DNA from: CAZJFH01 sp964545205
GTDB taxonomy: Bacteria > Pseudomonadota > Alphaproteobacteria > Rhodospirillales > Magnetospirillaceae
Assembly: GCA_964545205.1 (NCBI GenBank)
Contig: CAZJFH010000015.1
Coordinates: 19,437 to 83,436, forward strand
Length of the DNA stretch: 64,000 bases
Direction: 5' to 3'
Part shown: positions 40,489-49,435 of the stretch, piece after piece
How positions within the stretch are numbered: the stretch's first letter is position 1
How the letters are laid out: every line of letters starts with the position of its first letter
The notes under the pieces: model-generated
What the model saw: only the letters and a program-made list of their open reading frames with translations
What the model was told of the DNA's origin: nothing
The model's database searches: none
Translations under genes and position numbers: made by a program

Positions 40489-42390
40489 ATGACGGCAGAC
40501 GCAACGGCAGGCAAGGTTCTCGAGCCGACTCCCGGCTCCGGCAAAACCGCATCATCCAGCTTCATTCGCCAGTTCCTCGCGCTCGCCGGTCCCTACTGGC
40601 GCAGCGAGGAGCGGCTGCCGGTGGTCCTGCTGACGCTGGCGCTGCTGGCGCTGACCATCGGCCAGGTCGTCATCCCGGTGCTGATCAACCGCTGGAGCGC
40701 CGACTTCTTCGACGCGCTGGAGCAGAAGTCGATGGAGCGCTTCATGCTCCAGATCGGCGCGCTGGTCCTGATCGTCGCCTTCAGCATGGCGATCACCGGC
40801 ACCCACATGCGGGTCAAGCGCCGGCTGCAGCTCGGCTGGCGGCGCTGGCTGACCAAGCGGCTGCTCGACGACTGGATGGACGCCGGCCGCCATTACCAGG
40901 TCACCCACATGCCGGGCGAGCACGACAATCCCGACGGCCGCATCGCCGAGGACATCCGCATCACCACCGAGGTGGCGCTCGACCTCGCCCACTCGCTGTC
41001 CTACTGCCTGATGCTGCTGGGCAGCTTCACCAGCATCCTGTGGGTGCTGTCGGGACCGCTGGAGACCACGCTGGCCGGGCTGCCGCTGACCATTCCCGGC
41101 TACATGGTGTGGCTGGCCTTCCTCTATGCCGGCGCCGGCACGGTGCTGGCGCTGCTGCTCGGCCGGCCGCTGGTCAAGGCGACCAACCGCCGCCAGACCG
41201 CCGAGGCCGACTTCCGCTTCGGCCTCGTCCACGCCCGCGAGAATTCCGAGGCCATCGCCCTGGTCCAGGGCGAGGCCGACGAGCGTCGCCGGCTGGGCGG
41301 GTTGTTCGCCGGCATCGGCAGCGCCTGGGACCATCAGACCCGGGCGCTGACCTACATCCTGCTGTTCACGTCGAGCTACGCCATCCTCGCCACCGCCTTC
41401 CCGATCCTGGTGGCGGCGCCGCGCTACATCGCCGGCGCCATCACGCTGGGGGTTCTGATGCAGATCGCCCAGGCGTTCCAGCAGATGTCGGCGGCGCTGT
41501 CGTGGCCGGTCGACAACCTGGCGCGCGTCGCCGAGTGGCGGGCCTCGGTCGAGCGCGTGCTGTCGCTGCGCCGCGCCCTGCACGAATTGTCCGAGGACGT
41601 CGCCCAGATCGACGAGCCGACCATCGCCCTGGCGCCGGCCGGCGGCGCCGGCCTCAACTTCCGCGCCCTGTCGATCGCCAATCCCGGCGGCGAGGTCGTG
41701 CTCAGCGGCTTCGACGCCGAGATCGCCCCGGGCGAGCGCGTGCTGATCTCGGGCGACTCGGGTGCGGCGATCAAGCTGTTCAAGGTGGTCGCCGGCCTGT
41801 GGCCGTGGGGCCGCGGCCGCGTCGAGCTGCCCGACGACACGCCGATCTTCTTCGTGCCGCAGCGGCCGTTCCTGCCGATCGGGCCGTTGCGCGGCGGCCT
41901 GTGCTATCCGGCGCCGCCGGACGGCTTCCCCGACGCGGCGTTGCGGGCGGCGCTGGAGCGGGTCGGCCTGCGCTACCTGATCGGCCGCCTCGACGAGACC
42001 GAGATCTGGGAGCGCACCCTGACCGGCGGCGAGCAGCAGCGTCTGGGCTTCGCGCGGCTGCTGCTGCACCGGCCGAACTGGATGTTCCTCGAAGAGGCCA
42101 CCGACGCCCTCGACCCGCAGGGCGAGGTCGAGATGATGCTGATGCTGGAAGAGGAATTCCCCGACGCCACCGTGCTGACCGTCGGCCATCATCCGGCGCT
42201 GGAGGCCTTCCACCAGCGCAAGCTGACCCTGGTGCGCGCGCCCAACGGCCAGGTGTTCATCCGCGACGTCCCGTCCGAGACCAACGGCCACGCCGACCGA
42301 CCGCCGGGCTGGGGCTGGCGGCTGCGCTCGGCCTGGAGCACCAGGATGGCGATGTTCCGCGCGATCAGGGACCGCGCTGGCGGGCGATGA
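40489..42390 (+). CDS. SbmA/YddA-like ABC transporter with degenerate Walker A
   Basis: 633 residues: six-helix domain of the SbmA/BacA/YddA type (about 25-370; LTIGQVVIPVLINRWSADFF, RRWLTKRLLDDWMD) fused to an ATPase domain (about 385-600). The ABC signature LTGGEQQRLGFARLLL and H-loop VGHH are normal, but Walker A reads GDSGAAIKL (422-430) instead of GxxGxGKS/T. The lysine position is Ile and the glycine before it is Ala. Walker B has E535-E536 where D-E is usual. The DNA supports these codons. It may bind or hydrolyse ATP poorly. Homologues move peptides or vitamin B12; the substrate here is unknown. Confidence 0.88.
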   Translation: MTADATAGKVLEPTPGSGKTASSSFIRQFLALAGPYWRSEERLPVVLLTLALLALTIGQVVIPVLINRWSADFFDALEQKSMERFMLQIGALVLIVAFSMAITGTHMRVKRRLQLGWRRWLTKRLLDDWMDAGRHYQVTHMPGEHDNPDGRIAEDIRITTEVALDLAHSLSYCLMLLGSFTSILWVLSGPLETTLAGLPLTIPGYMVWLAFLYAGAGTVLALLLGRPLVKATNRRQTAEADFRFGLVHARENSEAIALVQGEADERRRLGGLFAGIGSAWDHQTRALTYILLFTSSYAILATAFPILVAAPRYIAGAITLGVLMQIAQAFQQMSAALSWPVDNLARVAEWRASVERVLSLRRALHELSEDVAQIDEPTIALAPAGGAGLNFRALSIANPGGEVVLSGFDAEIAPGERVLISGDSGAAIKLFKVVAGLWPWGRGRVELPDDTPIFFVPQRPFLPIGPLRGGLCYPAPPDGFPDAALRAALERVGLRYLIGRLDETEIWERTLTGGEQQRLGFARLLLHRPNWMFLEEATDALDPQGEVEMMLMLEEEFPDATVLTVGHHPALEAFHQRKLTLVRAPNGQVFIRDVPSETNGHADRPPGWGWRLRSAWSTRMAMFRAIRDRAGGR

Positions 42391-43699
42391 GGGCGGCGTA
42401 CCAGCGATACGAGTCCTTGGGCGCGCGGCGGCCGCTGTCGTGGTCGACCCAGACCAGGCCGAAGCGGCTGCCCAGGCCCGAGCCCCATTCGAAGGCGTCG
42501 AGCAGCGACCACACGAAATAGCCGCGCACGTCGGCGCCGGCCCGCATCGCCGCGGCCATCGCCTGCGTGTACATCCTCAGGTAGGCGATGCGGTGGCGGT
42601 CGGCGAGCTGGCCGGCCTCGTTTTCCGCGCCGCCGCCGCAGCCGTTCTCGGTGATCACCACCGGCAGCCCGTAGCGCCGGTGGATCAGCAGGATCTCGTC
42701 GCGGAACATCTCCGGGAACACCGGCCAGCCGACCTCCGATCCCGGCGCGTCGGCCGGCATGTCGCCCCAGCCGAAGTTCCAGGTTCCGGCGGGATCGGGG
42801 CGCGCGAAGATCGGGCCGTAGTGGTTGAGCCCGAACCAGTCGATCGGCCGGCAGATGCGCGCCATGTCGCCGGCCTTGACCACCGGCTCGATGGCGGCGG
42901 CGAGTTGCGGCGGGTAATGGCCCAGGAGCTGCGGGTCGGGAAAGGCCAGGTTCCAGTGCTCGTCCAAGAGCGCCGCGGCGGCGCGGTGCTCGGGCGTGTC
43001 CTTCTCGGGCAGCACGCGCTGGCGGTTGTGGATGGCGCCGACCGAGGCGCCGGGCACGCAGGCGCGCAGCACGTCGACGCCCCGGCCATGGGCCAGGTTG
43101 ACGTGGTGGATGGCGCGCAGATGCGCGTCGCGGTCGGTGACGCCGGGCGCCGCCCAGTCGATGGCGTAGCCGAACAGCGTGAACACCGAGAACTCGTTGA
43201 AGGTCATCCAGTGCCGGACCCGGTCGCCGAGCCGGCGCGCGACCACGGCGGCGTAGTCGGCGAACCAGCCGGCCGAGTCGCGGCTGGTCCAGCCGCCGAG
43301 GTCGTGCAGCGCCTGCGGCAGGTCCCAGTGGTACAGGCAGACCCAGGGCTCGATGCCCTTGGCCAGCAGCGCGTCGACCAGCCGGTCGTAGAAGTCGAGC
43401 CCCTTGCCGTTGACCGCCCCCCTGCCCCGCGGCAGCACCCGCGGCCAGGCGATCGAGAACCGGTAGGCGTCGACGCCCAGCCCGGCCATGAGTTCGACGT
43501 CCTCGGGCCAGCGGCGGTAGTGGTCGCAGGCCACGTCCGCGTTGGTGCCGTCGCCGATCTTGCCGGCAATGCGCGTGCGCGTGTCCCAGATGCTCGGCCC
43601 CCGCCCGTCCTCGGCCAAGGCGCCCTCGATCTGGAACGCCGAGGTCGAGACGCCCCAGACGAAGCCGGGCGGCACGGGGATCGGAGCGTCTTCGGACAT
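42365..43699 (-). CDS. Glycoside hydrolase family 1 beta-glucosidase
   Basis: 444 residues, no signal peptide, so cytosolic. Nucleophile motif is VVITENGCGG and the acid/base Glu is in TFNEF. The usual family motif there is TFNEP, so the Pro is replaced by Phe, while the Glu stays. Substrate residues GLNHYGP and GYFVWSLLDAFEW are intact. It cleaves beta-glucosides or -galactosides. Its 3' end overlaps the convergent ABC gene by 26 bases. Confidence 0.94.
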   Translation of the reverse strand: MSEDAPIPVPPGFVWGVSTSAFQIEGALAEDGRGPSIWDTRTRIAGKIGDGTNADVACDHYRRWPEDVELMAGLGVDAYRFSIAWPRVLPRGRGAVNGKGLDFYDRLVDALLAKGIEPWVCLYHWDLPQALHDLGGWTSRDSAGWFADYAAVVARRLGDRVRHWMTFNEFSVFTLFGYAIDWAAPGVTDRDAHLRAIHHVNLAHGRGVDVLRACVPGASVGAIHNRQRVLPEKDTPEHRAAAALLDEHWNLAFPDPQLLGHYPPQLAAAIEPVVKAGDMARICRPIDWFGLNHYGPIFARPDPAGTWNFGWGDMPADAPGSEVGWPVFPEMFRDEILLIHRRYGLPVVITENGCGGGAENEAGQLADRHRIAYLRMYTQAMAAAMRAGADVRGYFVWSLLDAFEWGSGLGSRFGLVWVDHDSGRRAPKDSYRWYAALIARQRGP

Positions 43700-43781
43700 G
43701 CGGGCCTCGCCGGCAGTGGCAATCTCGTCACTGTCGGGCCGGCCGCTGCGGCGGTCAAGCGGGCGCGTTTCCGGACGTGCT

Positions 43782-43893
43782 CCCTCCCCCGCTTGCGGGG
43801 GAGGGTCGGGGTGGGGGTCGCGCCTGAGCGCCGCCCTCACCCTCCCCACCGCTTCGCGGTTGGTCCCCTCCCTCTCCCGCGAGCGGGAGAGGG
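43782..43893 (-). repeat. Dispersed repeat of CCCTCTCCCGC type, copy 1
   Basis: Two hairpins, CCCTCCCCCGCTTGCGGGGG with AGGG (43782-43805) and CCCTCTCCCGC / GCGGGAGAGGG (43870-43893), enclose GC-rich DNA with an ACCGCTTCGCGGT pairing. Its complement matches the element at 63946. It is intergenic, between the GH1 start and the cbbO stop. Confidence 0.75.
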
Positions 43894-43901
43894 CGTTTCA
43901 G

Positions 43902-46118
43902 TCACCCCGTCAGCGCCACGAACAGCCGGGTCAGCTTCTCGGGCAGGCGGTGGACCTGGTCGACGACGGCGTAGCCGGACTTGCCGAACACTTCCGAGAC
44001 GTAGTCGTCGGCCTTGGGGTCCAGGGTCATGCAGACGGTGGCGATGCCCTGGGCGCGCAGCTCGGCGACGGCGGCGTGGGTGTCCTTGCGCAGGTGCTCG
44101 GGGTCGTCGACGTCGACGTCGTAGGGCGCGCCGTCGCTGAGCATCAGCAGCAGCTTCTTCTCCTCGGGCCGCGCCGCCAGATAGCGGGCGGCGTGGCGCA
44201 GGGCGGCGCCCATGCGGGTCGACTCGCCGGCCGGCATCGCCTGCAGCCGCGCCTTGGCGGCCTCGGCCCAGGGCTCGGCGAAGCGCTTGTAGTGGAACCA
44301 GCGCACGTCGTGGCGGGTGTCGGAGGCGAAGCCGGCGACGGCGAAGGGATCGCCCAGCGTCTCCATCGCCCAGGCCAGCAGCGTCGCCGCGTCCTGCTGG
44401 AGCTGCAGGAAGGTGGTGCCGGCGCCGTCGATGTCGCGCTTGATCGATTCCGACTGGTCGAGCAGCAGCATCACCGCGACGTTGCGCCCGGCGGTGACGT
44501 GGCGCTGGTAGACGCGCTCGTCCGGGGCGGTGCCGCAGCGGCGGTCGATCATCGCGCCGATCGCCGCGTCGAGGTCGAGCTCGTCGCCCTCGCGCTGGTG
44601 GCGCACCCGGCGGCGGTCCTGCGGCTTCAGCCGGTCGACGACGCGGCGGATCTGCTCGGCCAGCGCCTTGTGGCGCTCGAGCACGGCATCGATCACGCCG
44701 GCGTCGCCGGCGGCGGGAAGCGCCTCGTAGACCGTGGCCCAGTCGGGCCGGTAGTTGCGGATCGCGTAGTCCCATTCCGGATAGTGCTGCGGCGGCAGCA
44801 GGCCGGACTCGTCGTCCTCGTCGTCGGTGATCGGGTCCGGGGTGCCGTGGTCGGAGTGGAACTGGTCGGCGCTCTTGGCGTCCTCGAGGAAGTGCCACAG
44901 CCAGCGATTGTCGTCGCGATAGGGCACGATGGTGTCGGTGAACCACACCTTGGACGAATGGAACTCCGGCCGATGGACCTGCTTGAGGAAGGCCACCCCC
45001 AGCTCGGCGCTCAGCATCGGATTCCCGGGCTCGACCTCCATGCGGGCGTGGAAGCGCACCACGTAGTCGAGGATCGCCGGATGGCGGTACGGGTGGTCGG
45101 GGTCGAGCAGCGCCCGCGACAGCATCGCCAGCACGACGCGGTACGGCGACCAGCCCTCGGGGCCGGCGTCGGGATCGGGGATCGGGTGCTGCGCCATCCA
45201 CAGCCGCCGCAGCCCGGGATAGCGGCGCATCGCCAGCGCCTCGACGCGGGCGTCCTCGAACACCTCGACGGCGAGGTGCTGGAACGGGCTGAAATTGTCG
45301 GCGAGATAGGGCCGGCTCCACAGCTTGTGCGCCGCCATGTGGGCGACCATCGCGAAATAGCGGTCGAGCCCCGGGACGCCGTCCGCGTCGTCGAGCACGT
45401 CGGGGACGTGGAAGCCCAGCTTGTCGATGTGCGGCATCGGCTTGCGCAGCGCGTCGAAGGCCAGCGAGTACGGCTTGAGCGGCTCGGCCAGGTCCCAGAA
45501 GGCGCGCTGGTACAGCTGCAGCCGGCGCTCGTTGTCGACGAACAGCGTGCCGTGGCGCTCGCGCTGCAGGGCGGCGTGGGCGTCGGCGGTCTGCAGCGCG
45601 AAGAAGTCGGCATAGCGCCAGGGCTGCTCGCGATAGGCGCGCAGGCCGAAGCGCACCCAGTTCTCGAGCCCGCCGATGGCGACCTGGCCGAGCAGGAACT
45701 CGATCCGGCCGAGCAGCGGCACCAGCGCGTCCGGCGCCTCGTCGGCGACGCGGGCGACCAGGCGGAACCAGGCGCGCAAGGAGTCGGCGCTCTCCAGCCG
45801 CCGCGCCACCGCCGGCAGCGTCGACAGGAACGGATTGATCGCCGGGCCGATCGGCACCCGCGACAGATAGCCGCACAGCGCGGCGGCGTCGGCGACCACC
45901 GTCTCGTCGGTGGCCCGCACGACCTCGGGCATGTCCTCGAGGAAGATCAGCACCAGCTCGGTCCCGCGCCCCAATCCGCAGACCAGACTGGCGCCGTCGA
46001 GCCAGGTCTCGACGCCGGCCGGCGACATCACCGCCTCGGCCGCCTTCAGGCAGTCGGGCAGGATGTCGTCGATCTGGCGGACGCTGCAGTCGATGCGGGC
46101 GCGGGCGGCGGCGGTCAT
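43902..46118 (-). CDS. cbbO: CbbO/NorD-like VWA-domain protein
   Basis: 738 residues with a C-terminal von Willebrand A domain. The metal-adhesion motif DxSxS is D554-Q-S-E-S, after AVMLLL, and LLLMLSDGAPYDVD lies near its end. The long N-terminal region is helical. CbbO works with the AAA+ ring CbbQ to reactivate inhibited RuBisCO; the related NorD/NorQ pair matures NO reductase. The length suits CbbO better than the shorter NorD. It follows cbbQ by four bases. The client enzyme is not in the window. Confidence 0.85.
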   Translation of the reverse strand: MTAAARARIDCSVRQIDDILPDCLKAAEAVMSPAGVETWLDGASLVCGLGRGTELVLIFLEDMPEVVRATDETVVADAAALCGYLSRVPIGPAINPFLSTLPAVARRLESADSLRAWFRLVARVADEAPDALVPLLGRIEFLLGQVAIGGLENWVRFGLRAYREQPWRYADFFALQTADAHAALQRERHGTLFVDNERRLQLYQRAFWDLAEPLKPYSLAFDALRKPMPHIDKLGFHVPDVLDDADGVPGLDRYFAMVAHMAAHKLWSRPYLADNFSPFQHLAVEVFEDARVEALAMRRYPGLRRLWMAQHPIPDPDAGPEGWSPYRVVLAMLSRALLDPDHPYRHPAILDYVVRFHARMEVEPGNPMLSAELGVAFLKQVHRPEFHSSKVWFTDTIVPYRDDNRWLWHFLEDAKSADQFHSDHGTPDPITDDEDDESGLLPPQHYPEWDYAIRNYRPDWATVYEALPAAGDAGVIDAVLERHKALAEQIRRVVDRLKPQDRRRVRHQREGDELDLDAAIGAMIDRRCGTAPDERVYQRHVTAGRNVAVMLLLDQSESIKRDIDGAGTTFLQLQQDAATLLAWAMETLGDPFAVAGFASDTRHDVRWFHYKRFAEPWAEAAKARLQAMPAGESTRMGAALRHAARYLAARPEEKKLLLMLSDGAPYDVDVDDPEHLRKDTHAAVAELRAQGIATVCMTLDPKADDYVSEVFGKSGYAVVDQVHRLPEKLTRLFVALTG

Positions 46119-46122
46119 CGCC

Positions 46123-46923
46123 TCACCCCCACACCATCTCGATCGCGTGGTTCAGCGTCGCACGGATGTCGGCGTCGTCGGTCAGCGGCCGGACCAGGGC
46201 CATGCGGCAGGCCTCGCGCGGATCGATGCCGCCCTGGACGATCTTGGCGGCGTAGACCAGCAGCCGGGTCGAGATGCCCTCGTCGAGGCCGTGGCCCTTG
46301 AGCGCCCGGGCGCGGTGCGCGAGCTCGACCAGCTTCAGGCAGTCGGGCACCGCCAGGCCGGATTCGGCGGCGACGATCTCGGCCTCGGCCTCGCGGTCGG
46401 GATAGTCGAAGTCCAGCGCCGCGAAGCGCTGCTTGGTCGACTGCTTGAGGTCCTTCATCAGGCTCTGGTAGCCGGGATTGTAGGAGATCACGAGCTGGAA
46501 GTCGGGATGCACCGCCACCACCTCGCCCTTGCGGTCCAGCGGCAGCTGGCGACGATGGTCGGTGACCGGGTGGATGACCACCACCGTGTCCTGGCGCGCC
46601 TCGACGATCTCGTCGAGATAGCAGATGGCGCCGATGCGCGCCGCCGTGGTCAGCGGCCCGTCCTGCCAGCGCGTGCCCTGGCCGTCGAGCAGGAAGCGGC
46701 CGACCAGGTCCGAGGCGGTGATGTCCTCGTTGCAGGCGACCGTGACCAGCGGCCGGCCCAGCTTCCAGGCCATGTGCTCGACGAAGCGCGACTTGCCGCA
46801 GCCGGTCGGGCCCTTCAGCATCACCGGCAGGCGCTGGGCGTAGGCGGCTTCGAACAGGGCGACCTCGTCGCCGATGGCGCGGTAATAGGGGGCCGTGGCG
46901 ATACGGTGGGAGTCGGCGGTCAT
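46123..46923 (-). CDS. cbbQ: CbbQ/NorQ-type MoxR AAA+ ATPase
   Basis: 266 residues: Walker A GPTGCGKS (38-45), Walker B ICYLDEIVEA, sensor ISYNPGYQ and the CbbQ/NirQ/NorQ signature VACNEDITASDLVGRFL. It forms hexamers that remodel metal or inhibitor sites together with a VWA partner, here the cbbO-like gene four bases downstream. Together they make a complete two-gene activase operon without a visible client. The 207-base upstream region holds the promoter. Confidence 0.92.
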   Translation of the reverse strand: MTADSHRIATAPYYRAIGDEVALFEAAYAQRLPVMLKGPTGCGKSRFVEHMAWKLGRPLVTVACNEDITASDLVGRFLLDGQGTRWQDGPLTTAARIGAICYLDEIVEARQDTVVVIHPVTDHRRQLPLDRKGEVVAVHPDFQLVISYNPGYQSLMKDLKQSTKQRFAALDFDYPDREAEAEIVAAESGLAVPDCLKLVELAHRARALKGHGLDEGISTRLLVYAAKIVQGGIDPREACRMALVRPLTDDADIRATLNHAIEMVWG

Positions 46924-47130
46924 CGAAGCCTCTCGTTCATCTTTGCCAATTCCGAGCAGACTATGCGGTTTCCGGTGCGACCAGAACACCCGTCCGAGGC
47001 TCTGGGTCGGGTAGGATTTTTCCCAGCCTCTCGGGTGGCTTTCGGGCGGGTCGCGGGCGCATGCCGCGCCCGGTAGAGAATACGGCCTATCCATGCTATT
47101 GCTGATGAAACAGATCGAACGGCCAGCCGG

Positions 47131-47454
47131 ATGCCCAGGGAAGACCGCACCATCATCTTCAGCCCGCGCGAAGTGCACGAGGCGCTCGAGGGATTCGCCC
47201 AGCGCCAGAACATGCCGATGCCGCAGGGCACGCTCGACGCCGTGTCGTTCGAAGCCGGCGCCGAACCGGCGCTGACGGTCTCGATCAAGCCACTGGGCAG
47301 GCCGGTCGCGCAGCGGATCGCCTTTCGCAAGGCCGAGGTGGCGGCGGCGCTGATCCTCTACTGCCGCGCCCAAAAGGTGCCGCTGCCCAAGAACTGCCGC
47401 AAGGAGCTGATCGCCCACGACGGCGTCCCGGCGTTCCACATCACGCTGGAGTAA
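47131..47454 (+). CDS. Conserved-looking 107-residue protein of unknown function
   Basis: 107 residues, beginning MPREDRTIIFSPREVHEALE. The sequence has a helical start, a beta segment (ALTVSIKPLG) and a helix with a Cys pair around LYCRAQKVPLPKNCRK. No signal or membrane segment. It is divergent from cbbQ (207 bases) and convergent with dctM. Not recognised; possibly a small regulatory or adaptor protein. Codon use is typical of the window. Confidence 0.65.
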   Translation: MPREDRTIIFSPREVHEALEGFAQRQNMPMPQGTLDAVSFEAGAEPALTVSIKPLGRPVAQRIAFRKAEVAAALILYCRAQKVPLPKNCRKELIAHDGVPAFHITLE

Positions 47455-47468
47455 GGCTGGGGCGTGCG

Positions 47469-47497
47469 GCGGGCGCCGCCAGGACCGCGGCGCCCGC
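47469..47497. terminator. Bidirectional terminator between 47454 and 47505
   Basis: An 11-base GC stem (47469-47479 with 47487-47497) and 7-base loop CAGGACC lie between convergent genes. There is no T-run on either side, but the position fits a shared terminator. Confidence 0.55.
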
Positions 47498-47504
47498 GCC
47501 CCGC

Positions 47505-48800
47505 CTACATGACCTCGGCCTTGCCGAAGATCAGGTCGGGCAGGAAGGTGCTGATGAACGGCACGTAGGTGACCAGCACCAGGAAGGCGACCAGGATCAT
47601 CAGCCACGGCAGCGCCGCCATGACCACCCGGATCAGGTTCATGCCGGTGATGGCCGAGGTGACGAACAGGTTCAAGCCCACCGGCGGCGTGATCATGCCG
47701 ATCTCCATGTTGACGACCATGATGATGCCGAGGTGGATCGGATCGATGCCGAGCTCCATGGCGATCGGGAAGACGATCGGCGCCATGATCAGGATGATCG
47801 CCGACGGCTCCATGAAATTGCCGGCGATCAGCAGCAGCACGTTCAGCAGCAGCAGGAACTGCCAAGGCTCCATGCCCATGCCGATGATCGTCTCGGCGAT
47901 GATCTGCGGGATGCGCTCGCTGGTCAGGACGTGGGCGAACAGCATCGCGTTGGCGATGATGAACAGCAGCATCACCGACATCTTGCCGCTTTCCAGCAGC
48001 ACCTTGCCGACCTCGTCGGGGCGCAGGTCCTTGTAGACGAACACCGCGATGACGCCGGCATAGACGGCCGCCACCGCCGCCGCCTCGGTCGGCGTGAAGA
48101 TGCCGCCGTAGATGCCGCCCAGGATGATCACGATCAGCAGCAGGCCCCAGATCGCCTCGCGGGCCGAGGCGAACAGCTCGCGCCAGCCGGGGAAGGGCAG
48201 CGCCGGCAGGCCCTTGACGCGGGCGGTGACGTAGATCGCCGTCATCAGCATCAGGCCGAGCAGGATGCCGGGGATGAAGCCGGCCATGAACAGCCGCCCG
48301 ACCGAGCTCTCGGTCGCCGCCGCATAGACCACCATGACGATCGACGGCGGGATCAGGATGCCGAGCGTGCCGGCGTTGCAGATCACGCCGGCGGCGAACT
48401 CCTTGGTGTAGCCCGAGCGCACCATGCCGGCGATGGCGATCGAGCCGACCGCGACCACCGTCGCCGGGCTCGAGCCCGAGACGGCGGCGAACAGCATGCA
48501 GGCCAGCACCGAGGCGATGCCGAGACCGCCGCGGACGTGGCCGACGGCGTCGTTGGCGAAGCGGATCAGCCGCTTGGCGACGCCGCCGGTGGTCATGAAC
48601 GAGCCGCCCAGGATGAAGAACGGGATCGCCAGCAGGGTGTACATGCCGGAGGTCTCGAACAGCTTGAGCGACAGCGAGGCCACCGAGTCGTTGGCGAACA
48701 AGAGGATCGTGGTCAGCGCCGCCAGGCCCAGCGACACGGCGATCGGCACGCCCATCAGCATCAGCGCGAACAGCGCCGCGAACAGGAAGATCGTGGTCAT
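47505..48800 (-). CDS. dctM: TRAP transporter large permease DctM
   Basis: 431 residues with 12 or so membrane helices. Typical stretches are VSGSSPATVVAVGSIAIAGM, NAGTLGILIPPSIVMVVYAA and MEIGMITPPVGLNLFVTSAI. This is the ion-driven channel of a tripartite C4-dicarboxylate-type importer. It starts one base after the small-permease stop. Substrate (dicarboxylate, sialic acid or other) cannot be told because the binding protein is absent. Confidence 0.95.
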   Translation of the reverse strand: MTTIFLFAALFALMLMGVPIAVSLGLAALTTILLFANDSVASLSLKLFETSGMYTLLAIPFFILGGSFMTTGGVAKRLIRFANDAVGHVRGGLGIASVLACMLFAAVSGSSPATVVAVGSIAIAGMVRSGYTKEFAAGVICNAGTLGILIPPSIVMVVYAAATESSVGRLFMAGFIPGILLGLMLMTAIYVTARVKGLPALPFPGWRELFASAREAIWGLLLIVIILGGIYGGIFTPTEAAAVAAVYAGVIAVFVYKDLRPDEVGKVLLESGKMSVMLLFIIANAMLFAHVLTSERIPQIIAETIIGMGMEPWQFLLLLNVLLLIAGNFMEPSAIILIMAPIVFPIAMELGIDPIHLGIIMVVNMEIGMITPPVGLNLFVTSAITGMNLIRVVMAALPWLMILVAFLVLVTYVPFISTFLPDLIFGKAEVM

Positions 48801-48801
48801 C

Positions 48802-49347
48802 TCAGGCGGCGTCCTTCAGGCGCGAGGCGTCGAGCTTCATCGCGTCGGCCGCCTCGTCGGCGAGGCCGAGGTCGTGGCGCCGGCCCATGGCGATGACCAC
48901 GAACATCTGCAGGAACCGCGCCGCCAGCAGCGCGAAGCCGATCGGCAGGACGGCGAGCGGGATCCATTTGGCGATCGGCAGGTCTTCCATCTCGATGCCG
49001 ATCACCCGCAGCTTGTCGACGTACTTGTAGCCGCCCCAGGTGATGGCCGCGGCGTAGACGAAGCACAGCGCCGCCCCGGCCATCGCCACCCAGCGCCGCA
49101 GGTCGCGCGGCAGCAGCTTGACGGCGGCGTCGATGCCGATATGGGCGCCGACCTTCACGCCGTAGGCCATGCCGAAGAAGATCAGCCAGCCGAACATCAC
49201 CGTCGTCAGCTCGAACGCCCAGTCGGCGCCCGAGTTGAAGACGTAGCGGGCGACCACCTGACTGAAGGTCAGCAGCGTCATGCCGCCGAGGAGCAGCGCG
49301 ATCACCGCCTCCTCGAAACGGTCCCACAGATAGGATATTTTTCCCAT
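48802..49347 (-). CDS. dctQ: TRAP transporter small permease DctQ
   Basis: 181 residues with four membrane helices; the start with a GAGGAG ribosome site is chosen over one eight codons earlier. VNSGADWAFELTTVMFGWLI-like sequence and GAHIGIDAAVKLLPRDLRRW are typical. It pairs with DctM and docks the periplasmic binding protein. No DctP gene precedes it; a KdpE-like gene does. Confidence 0.9.
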   Translation of the reverse strand: MGKISYLWDRFEEAVIALLLGGMTLLTFSQVVARYVFNSGADWAFELTTVMFGWLIFFGMAYGVKVGAHIGIDAAVKLLPRDLRRWVAMAGAALCFVYAAAITWGGYKYVDKLRVIGIEMEDLPIAKWIPLAVLPIGFALLAARFLQMFVVIAMGRRHDLGLADEAADAMKLDASRLKDAA

Positions 49348-49369
49348 GCTCCTCGTCGCTCCAATCGCC

Positions 49370-49392
49370 ATGCCCGGGCCAAGGCCCGGCCA
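49370..49392 (-). terminator. Hairpin between kdpE-like gene and dctQ
   Basis: CCGGGCC-AA-GGCCCGG makes a 7-base stem flanked by ATG/CAT-type ends that resemble the REP-like hairpins. It lies after the kdpE stop and before dctQ on the same strand, so it may separate the two transcripts. Confidence 0.45.
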
Positions 49393-49435
49393 TCCACGTC
49401 CGCCCCCCGGGCGGGTGTTTCGGTATGAAAGGCCC

